Source of the DNA: Gordius sp. MW1 | Taxonomy: Eukaryota > Nematomorpha > Gordioida > Gordea > Gordiidae | Reading direction: 5' to 3' | DNA: 64,000 nucleotides | Assembly (NCBI GenBank): GCA_964036665.1 | Contig: OZ038526.1 | Location: forward strand, 12,152,001-12,216,000 | In this document: positions 57,182 to 64,000 of the stretch, piece by piece | Position numbering within the stretch: the stretch's first letter is position 1 | Layout: each line of letters begins with the position of its first letter | Notes under the pieces: generated by a model | Told to the model about the DNA's origin: nothing | Database searches by the model: none | Seen by the model: only the letters and a program-made list of their open reading frames with translations | Position numbers and translations under genes: made by a program

Positions 57182-57187
57182 TTTATT
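57182..57187 (-). promoter_or_regulatory. Poly(A) signal of SNAP29-like gene
   Basis: AATAAA on the - strand about 95 nt after the stop codon. Confidence 0.5.
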
Positions 57188-57282
57188 TAAAAAATCATTA
57201 GCAATTTTTGATATAATGCCATTCAAAGTTAACATAAATAGAAATTTTATAAAAGTTAATAGCATATACATAAGATACAACC

Positions 57283-58049
57283 TTATTTCCCACCCAAAAT
57301 TTTTTTCATTTGTTTATTTTGTTGTGTAATTTTAGAGGTTGTTTGGTCAACTGAAATAATGTGGTTATCAAGCATAAGATTTTGTGTTTCAAGCTCCTGA
57401 TTCATATTTAAGGCCAATTCTTTTAATCGAGAAACTCCACAGGACATATTATCCATATCTTGATAAAATGTTTGATCAAATTCAGATTTTTTCATTATAT
57501 TATGTTTTGTTCCATCAAATGTGTTACATGAATTAAGTGATGTGAAAGGAGTATTGGTAGGTGTTATGTTACAATTAATACTCATTTTATTAGAAGGTTG
57601 ATTTGGAAGTAGTTTATTTAAAGTTGGAAGAGTGTTGTTTGCTATGTCCTTTTTATTATTTCCAAAATAATTGGTAACAGAACCAAAAAAGCTTTTTAAT
57701 GATGTAATATGTTTTTGAGAAACAATTAAATTAGAATCTATTTTAGATATGTTTTGTTCAATTCTTTTAAGCTGCTCCCTTTGTTCAAGTAATTCCTAAA
57801 TAATAATTACACACGTTGTAGGACTAAAACCTGTGATGTAAGATTTCCAATGGTTTCTGAATCGTTTACGATTTGGTTACAAACTTTTGTTCTATTAAGA
57901 ACACTATTTTGAAGTTTATGGATTTCATTTATTTTTGATCTTGTTTCCTCATGATCCTCATCAAAATCGTCAAATATATTTTTATTCTTGTTAATTTTCC
58001 AATCATCAATATCATCTTCCGACTCTGACAAGTAAAAAGGGTTTGACAT
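57283..58049 (-). CDS. SNAP29: SNAP29-like Qbc-SNARE, 2 exons
   Basis: SNAP29-type proteins give two SNARE helices to membrane-fusion complexes, for example in autophagosome and endosome fusion. Exon 1 is 58049-57831 and exon 2 is 57795-57283, giving about 243 residues (human 258). The intron is 35 nt (57830-57796), CAG|GTTTTA...TTTAG, phase 0. Exon 1 starts MSNPF, giving the NPF motif typical of SNAP29, followed by an acidic stretch. The first SNARE motif runs through SETIGNLTSQ|ELLEQREQLKRIEQ, where the Gln aligns with the zero-layer Gln of SNAP-25. The second ends the protein (GVSRLKELALNMNQELETQNLMLD...NKQMKKIL) with another zero-layer Gln. No cysteine cluster for palmitoylation lies in the linker, unlike SNAP-25. 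SNAP-25 or SNAP-47 are less likely. Confidence 0.88.
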
Positions 58050-58595
58050 ATCGAATGGATGGATGCATATTTATGGTTTGCAAACGGTTAACAATTTAGG
58101 TAATTTATGTTAGGTCAATTATAAATTTTCAAATTCATTTAAGGATGCCTATGTGCTCAGAAAATATTTGTTAGTAGGTCATGCTGTAGTTGAACAAATT
58201 TTGGCGGATCAAAAATTACAACCACTGAGGCAAACTTAGACATAAAATAGGATAGACTGAATAGCTAACAACAAATGAGTAAGTGATGTGGACCGCTATA
58301 TATGAATCATATTTTACCAAACTCTATTCGTTTTTAAATAATTTTGTATGCCTGTTGTGGAAAGATTATCTTCAATATTCTCAATTCTCATTATTCTTTC
58401 TTCCATACCCTTTCGAATTTTGAATGCGCAAGTTAGGAATGCATATGAGAAAAGTATATACCAAATGGCGGCCTATGTTACATAATCAATTTTAACGCAG
58501 AGACTAGCAATTAGCCAATTGTATTATTAGTCTCTCTGCAAACTATACGATAATTGTGACAAATTGTTCGAAATATTAGAAAGTAAGATAGAGCC
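58050..58595. other. Upstream region of SNAP29-like gene
   Basis: 545 bp between the SNAP29 start and a + strand open frame. It probably holds the SNAP29 promoter. I see no clear TATA box or motif I can name. Confidence 0.4.
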
Positions 58596-59303
58596 ATGAA
58601 CTTTACTGCCTATCTCTCCATGAATTTTTACCCGGATACCTCAATTTACACAAATTTCGCTTTGGTTTATGTCTTTTTTGTCCATACCATTTTATGTTCC
58701 TGTGTCAGCTTATATCTTTCACACGTTGCCATCGACTTGCATCGTCTTGATGCAAAACCTCATCTAACCAATCCCCTATCTCTTAATTTTCTACATGAGC
58801 CTTCGTGCTTATTCTCAAAATACATCTTGACATATGCATCTACGGTGTTAGAATTTTGGTGTGAGGGAGGCCACGAGACTTCTCAGTCCTCTTGTCCTCT
58901 CATCTCCGTCTTTCGGGCCCCTCTTCCACCCCTGAGTTATGATACTGTTATGCACTTCTTTTACCTAAGCTACCAATGCTTTTGCTTCATACATAATCTT
59001 TGGCAGACAATTTTATTTAATAATCACCTCAAGTTGAGTGGTATATATTTGCCACACTGTACTTCACTTAATTGTCTACATTCAAACCATCTTGCATCTC
59101 GATTTTCACATCCTTACTATATTGCGTCTAAGAGCCCATTTAAATTTTCCTTTATTGTATCATTAATGTGCACGTGTGTTTGTCTTTTTCCTATTCCTAG
59201 GTTATATGTACAGTTTATCCCGAATGTAAAACCATTTCTTTCAAGCTCTTCACTCTTTTACATTTGTTTCCAATTAAAACATTCTATTTTAACCATAGAC
59301 TAA
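58596..59303 (+). CDS. Hypothetical 235-residue ORF
   Basis: An uninterrupted ATG-to-TAG frame, long for such AT-rich DNA. It is rich in hydrophobic residues, Ser, Cys and His (for example VYVFFVHTILCSCVSLYLSHV at about residues 24-44) and has several possible membrane segments, but no domain I recognise. The DNA here is less AT-rich than its surroundings, and the C/T-rich + strand may open the frame by chance. It could be a shadow of a degenerate element on the other strand. Confidence 0.2.
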   Translation: MNFTAYLSMNFYPDTSIYTNFALVYVFFVHTILCSCVSLYLSHVAIDLHRLDAKPHLTNPLSLNFLHEPSCLFSKYILTYASTVLEFWCEGGHETSQSSCPLISVFRAPLPPLSYDTVMHFFYLSYQCFCFIHNLWQTILFNNHLKLSGIYLPHCTSLNCLHSNHLASRFSHPYYIASKSPFKFSFIVSLMCTCVCLFPIPRLYVQFIPNVKPFLSSSSLFYICFQLKHSILTID

Positions 59304-59309
59304 TTAGAG

Positions 59310-59682
59310 TGCTCATTTCCTTAAAAAAATGCTGCCAATTTTGGCTGTAATAAACGAGAGGGTCTATTCTAACGTTATAATTTAAATCTATACATACCCT
59401 TTATTTATTTAAAATCGAAATAATTTTTATCAAAATTTGAATTTAGGCTATATCCAAAAAAAGTATGTATAGGCGATTGAAAATTATAAGATAATAATAT
59501 TATAAATAAACCCCTAAGATGATTAAAAAAGGTAACATCCATTTAAAAAGATGGACGATACTAGTTTTACTGATACCTATAATTAATTTAAAATTGGATA
59601 TATAGAGCTAATTTTGAATTGAAATGAACCCCAATTAACAAAACAAACTTTTGGTAGCTCTTTAATGTAAAGAGTTCAATTA
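59310..59682. other. AT-rich, nothing recognised
   Basis: No gene or repeat recognised. Confidence 0.5.
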
Positions 59683-59690
59683 AGTAAAAT

Positions 59691-61181
59691 TAGTGATGAG
59701 GAAAAACCGAGAAAATCTCGATCTCGTCTCTTCTCGAAAAACCGAGACGAGCCGATACGAGATTTTTTCGGCGAGATCTCGACTTTTTATTGATCGTTAG
59801 ATTTTAGTAAATTTTAATTTACATGATAAGGTATTAAGTGTAAATCAATATGTATGGAATTTATTTTATATTAAAAAAATTCCTAAGTGTAGTAAATATT
59901 ATACATTTTTGCAAAAAATTTGAAATTTGGTAATCATTTACCTAAATATGGTTGACCCTTAGGGTATGTGAATAATTTTATAATATATTTATCACATATT
60001 TGTATTCATAGCATTATTAAATATTACAAAATTTTAGGCTTAGAATAAGTTCTGATGGAATAGTAAATACTACTGGAGCATATTTGAATTTTGCAATTAC
60101 TCATCCTGCATGATGCGGTAATTATAAAGTGGTCAATGAGTTTGAATAATTAGACAAGTTAAGCTAAGGAGCTCGAGTTTTGAGCACCCGCCTAACGATT
60201 TTAAAAGTGTAATATAGAATTTAATGACACCGTAATAGATTATATCTTAATATTGAGTTTTCTAGAAGTTTTTGTGCTTCAACTAATTGTTTACCTCCCA
60301 AATTTTTGCACCTTAATAAAACATTATGTGAATACATAGTTTTGTCATATGCATTACTTTGCACATTATAAGCTGGGTGGGCAGGTGCATTTAAATGTGC
60401 AATATAAAATAAATATACGAATCTCTACTGTACTAGATAAATTACTATTTAACGGCAAAGTTAGTTAGATTGGAAAGTAATTATTAGAGTACAAATTGGA
60501 TTATAATGAATTTTGTCAAAAATTAATACGTGCACTCGCACTTTGCGGTTTAAAACGTTATAGAAAACATGCAATAAACTCCAAGGGCTATAATTGAAGA
60601 TGGTAACATCAATGGACCTAAATAAATACGTTAAGGTTTACTTTGAAGCTTTAGCAGGGTTAATTAAGGGTCTCAATTTGCTCAATTATGCAACTAAGTC
60701 AACTATAAGCGAACCTATAATTTCTAAGTCTATTTATAGTATATAAACACAGAGAATTTGATAAAAATGATATAATTTGCTAGAACATTAAAATTTAATT
60801 TTCTATACTTTAAATTTATATATAGTTTTTTTAGTCTGCACTTTCCATGGAAAATGTTATCTTTATGAATTAATTCATACCCTGATATTGTCAATGAGAT
60901 GTCGTGTCTCGCTAAATCTTTAAAAAATTTGTGTATTAAAGCTTTTAAATAAATGTAAAAGTTTGCCATTTAGATTTTTTAACACTTATTATTTTTAATA
61001 AAACAGGAGGAATTTTTATTCCGTATATTTTTTTCCAAAAAGTCGAGACGAGACGAGAATTCTTGTCGAGACGAGACGAGATCGAGATTTTTCTAGGCCG
61101 AGGCAAGACGAGATTTTCATAATCGCTCCCGAGACGAGACGAGATTTTGTATTCGAGACCGAGACGAGGATCGAAACACTA
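59691..61181. mobile_element. Non-autonomous hAT-like element
   Basis: 1,491 bp, starting TAGTGATGAGGAAAAACCGAG and ending GAGGATCGAAACACTA, with a perfect 8-bp duplication AGTAAAAT at 59683-59690 and 61182-61189. Both subterminal regions are full of CGAGACGAG / CTCGTCTC repeats. No transposase is seen. Confidence 0.88.
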
Positions 61182-61239
61182 AGTAAAATCATAAGTTAAT
61201 TATAAAAATAAAAAAAAATTCTAACAAAAAAGATAAGTA

Positions 61240-61390
61240 AATTGTAATGTTGTGAATGAACGCGCTCTAATTTTTTGAAAAATTGATGAACGGCGTTCCT
61301 TTTTTTTGGTGAACTTTGAACGTGAACGCATTCCGTTTTTTGATGAACACGTTCGAATTTAACGTTCGTTCAATTTTAAAAACCCTTTTA
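61240..61390. repeat. GAACG-rich repeat
   Basis: Repeated GAACGCG, GAACGTGAACG and AACGTTCGTTC motifs, resembling the subterminal repeats of hAT-type MITEs. No defined ends. Confidence 0.4.
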
Positions 61391-61495
61391 TATTTTTATT
61401 TATTTGAAAAATAATGTTAGTTCGAATTTTGTAACAAAAAAGTCTTATATTTTTTAATAAGCTTTTTTCCTATGATCTATTCCGAAATACTTATA

Positions 61496-61725
61496 TACTA
61501 AATTAAGATTTATTAAGGGCCAGGGAAGGGGACCTACAGTATATATATAACAAAGTTTTTAAAACAAAAGAAAATAAAAAGATAAAAACATATGGTTTTA
61601 CCAACTCGGCTTTGGCTTACAATATTAAAATACTTAATTATAGCAATAATATAATCTGTAGGAAATGATATACAAATAAAAGTTATACTAAATTAAACTC
61701 TTCTTCTTTCACGTATTCACATATA
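61496..61725. repeat. Direct repeat, left copy
   Basis: About 228 bp from TATACTAAATTAAG to CTTTCACGTATTCACA, nearly identical to 62444-62671 some 950 bp away. It could be an LTR pair of a small element or a segmental duplication. Confidence 0.85.
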
Positions 61726-61839
61726 CGACATCTTTCCCTATAAAAAATTAAAGGTTCCATCTGGTTTTGTTCTTGGACATCTTCATGTGCTCCATCAACA
61801 ATGTGTAACATTCAATAGACTATTGACGTGGGCTACCTG

Positions 61840-62045
61840 TAAGGGTGAGATGGGGGGGGGGAATTGTCAGTAGGGTAAATATGGAGGGTTTGAGGGTGTG
61901 GACTTGACAACGTGGGTTCTGGGGAATCTAGTTCCAAGAATTGGCTAGCCGGGAAGGTGAGATTGGGTGGAAATTGTCAGAAGGGGAAATATGGAGGGTT
62001 TGAGGGTGTGGATTTGGAAAAGTGGGTTTTGGGGAAGCTAGTGGT
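61840..62045. repeat. Tandem duplication, ~118-bp unit
   Basis: Two copies containing GGTGAGAT.GGG, AATTGTCAG, ATATGGAGGGTTTGAGGG and TGGGTT.TGGGGAA. The unit is purine-rich. Confidence 0.8.
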
Positions 62046-62443
62046 AGGGGTTGAATCGATATGTAGTTTTTTATTTAGACTTTGGGAATAATCCTCTCCG
62101 CGGTGTAAATAGGCAAGAGAAACACGTTAGAATATTCTCCATAGAAAAATGTTTTTTTTTCTTGAATTAACATCATAAATTCTTATTATTCCTTTTCCTC
62201 TTTAAATTTCAGCATTGAATTCCCTTTTCATTGAATTAACATGAAAAGTTATTATCCATTTTCCTCCTTAGATTTCAGCATTGAATTCCTTCTTCATTAA
62301 ATCATTGCATACTTCTTGAATATTCCTTTTCATCCTTAGAATATTTATTTGGAATTCCTCTTTTTGTTCAATAACTTGGTTTATTGAGGCCTGGGGTTCT
62401 CATTCGTCTATCACCATTAATAAAAATAAAGGTATTAATAAAT

Positions 62444-62671
62444 ATACTAAATTAAGATTTATTAAGGGCCAGAGGAGGGGACATACAGTATATATATAAC
62501 AAAGTTTTTAAAACAAAAGAAATAAAAAGATAAAAACATATGGTTTTTACCAAATCGGCTTTGGCTTACAATATTAAAATACTTAATTATAGCAATAATA
62601 TAATCTGTAGGAAATGATGTACAAATAAAAGTTATACTAAATTAAACTATTCTTCTTTCACGTATTCACAT
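62444..62671. repeat. Direct repeat, right copy
   Basis: Same sequence as 61496-61725 with small changes. It is followed immediately by a hAT-type end. Confidence 0.85.
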
Positions 62672-62800
62672 TAGAGGTGTGCACGGATCAATCCGATCCG
62701 ACCCGTCCGAACTCGGATCGGATCGGATCAACATTTTAATTTTGGAAGTCGGATCTCAATATTTTATTTTAGTCGGATCGGATCGGATTTTCAAATTTAA
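62672..62800. mobile_element. hAT-like left end
   Basis: TAGAGGTGTGCACGGATC begins at 62672, followed by multiple GGATCGGATC motifs. This is a classic hAT terminal type with repeated subterminal motif. The right end is not found in the window. Confidence 0.6.
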
Positions 62801-62809
62801 AATAAACAA

Positions 62810-63725
62810 TAATAAGTTCTAATTAATTAAATTAATAATTTTTAGTATATCTTTGCATTCTTTTTTTACTTTACCATTTTTTATGCCCAATACCACCTCT
62901 CACCTTACTTACCCTAATATATTTATCAGTATTTCCCCAGCGTTTTTCTCTAGCTAGACTTTCTTGTTTGTCGAGAAAGGAGCTAGTGTCAATGATAAAT
63001 CAGCATCTCCCGTTTCCTTTTTAGCACACGCATCTTTTTCTATCTCAACTCTCCGAAAATCATCAATCACAATCTCCCCTTTACTTAAAGCACAGTAGCT
63101 CCTTTCCCTCTTAATTCCGGGTAATCATGAATGATGTAGCTTGCCTTCTTAGAAGCAATCTCCATGGTGCAGGGGTATTTTCGTTGACGAGATGGTGTGA
63201 GTCATGCTAACTTGAGGGGAAAAAATAATGGGGGAGGGGGGGGGGTCTTGGAGACAATCATTTGGATTCGTAACAGCTAGCAAATACAACAATATTGTTT
63301 ATCATTTTAAAAACCGTCATGGAAGAAGTAATAAAAAAATTTAAAAGAAATATAACAAGTTAAAAAAGAAGACGAAAAAAGTCAAATTTGGAGTTACTTT
63401 GACCTTCTAAATGAAAATTACATAAACCGGTTATGTTATCTGCAAGATATGCCATCATATCTACACATATAATTCCATTCGAGGTAGTTCCCATCTTTTG
63501 CATCATAAATGTATTCCAAAAACTTCAGCTAAAAAACAATTGACAAATTTCTTACCAAACCTCTCGCTGAAGTCACAAAATTAAAATTTTTTTTTGAAAA
63601 GCATCTAATTTATTTTATTTCAAAAGGTATTCGACCGTTTTCAATTGTTAACGGGGAAGGATTTAGAGCAATTAGTGATGGTGAAACGCTTAGCACCAGC
63701 GCATGGGGAGCCTCCCATCTACATA
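62810..63725. other. AT-rich, nothing recognised
   Basis: No gene recognised. It may be the inside of the element starting at 62672. Confidence 0.4.
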
Positions 63726-63730
63726 GCATA

Positions 63731-63950
63731 GTCGCGTGGAGGGGCTACAGTTATAGGAGATAGTCACGTGGAGGCGCTACAGTTATAGGAGATAGTCACT
63801 TGGAGGCGCTAGAGCTGTAGGAGATAGTCACTTGGAGGCGCTAGAGCTGTAGGAGATAGTCACACGAGGGCGCTAGAGCTGTAGGAGATAATCACACGAG
63901 GGCGCTAGAGTTGTAGGAGATTGTCTTATTAGGTGCTAGAGGTATAGCTA
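63731..63950. repeat. 32-bp tandem repeat
   Basis: About seven copies of GTCACTTGGAGGCGCTAGAG followed by CTGTAGGAGATA, with variants (CACACGAGGGCG, CGTGGAGGCG). It is notably less AT-rich than the surrounding DNA. Confidence 0.88.
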
Positions 63951-64000
63951 TAGCGTGGCGCTATCCTTGTTATGATTTTTTATTGTTAATTAGCATCTGT

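Noticed and set aside
57796-57812. A 17-nt intron in the SNAP29-like gene
   Set aside because: It would add extra residues before the zero-layer Gln; the 35-nt choice with CAG|GT donor keeps the SNARE spacing.
63731-63950. CRISPR-like regular repeat
   Set aside because: There are no unique spacers; units are directly joined, and the genome is eukaryotic.

Overview
This 64-kb window looks like invertebrate animal nuclear DNA. It is AT-rich and intron-bearing, crowded with metazoan-type transposons (BEL/Pao, Ty3/gypsy, piggyBac, hAT, Helitron, LINE), and has no bacterial features. I cannot name the species. The smallest introns I reconstruct are about 35 nt, which would suit a lineage with very short introns.

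Three host genes can be supported, each rebuilt from exons by similarity to known families and by splice phase. (1) A TIPIN/Csm3-type replication-fork protein on the + strand, seven exons, 9374-15228. (2) CWC27, a spliceosome-associated cyclophilin, on the + strand, eleven exons, 38172-53613, whose last intron is 10.3 kb. (3) A SNAP29-like Qbc-SNARE on the - strand, two exons, 57283-58049. The rest is mobile DNA, satellites and AT-rich sequence without recognisable genes.

Layout: 0-1.6 kb, a MULE-like transposase relic and AT repeats. 1.7-7.4 kb, a complete but mutated BEL/Pao retrotransposon with LTRs, primer site, polypurine tract and 5-bp target duplication. 8.6-9.2 kb, a tandem duplication just before the TIPIN gene. 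9.4-15.2 kb, TIPIN, whose last intron holds a MULE-type MITE, a hAT MITE and a LINE split by a hAT element. 16-16.7 kb, a piggyBac-type end and a MITE. 17.2-22.9 kb, a decayed gypsy element on the - strand, split by a hAT element and bounded on both sides by the same minisatellite. 23.8-24.7 kb, a SWIM/MULE transposase relic. 25-29 kb, composite satellite repeats. 30.2-32.1 kb, a piggyBac relic. 32.2-34.1 kb, a hAT element. 34.1-36.1 kb, a LINE relic. 37.3-38.0 kb, a gypsy relic. 38.2-53.6 kb, CWC27, with a 1.2-kb G/C-rich foldback in intron 5; intron 10 holds a 5.9-kb Helitron (itself hit by a TTAA MITE) and a 1.7-kb non-autonomous Helitron sitting in a satellite. 55-56.8 kb, a second TTAA MITE and a tandem array hit by a hAT MITE. 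57.3-58.0 kb, SNAP29. 59.7-61.2 kb, a hAT-type element. 61.5-64 kb, direct and tandem repeats.

The host genes show no operon or shared pathway. The main biological story is layered transposon insertion, much of it inside introns of conserved genes, with target-site duplications that let the order of events be read.
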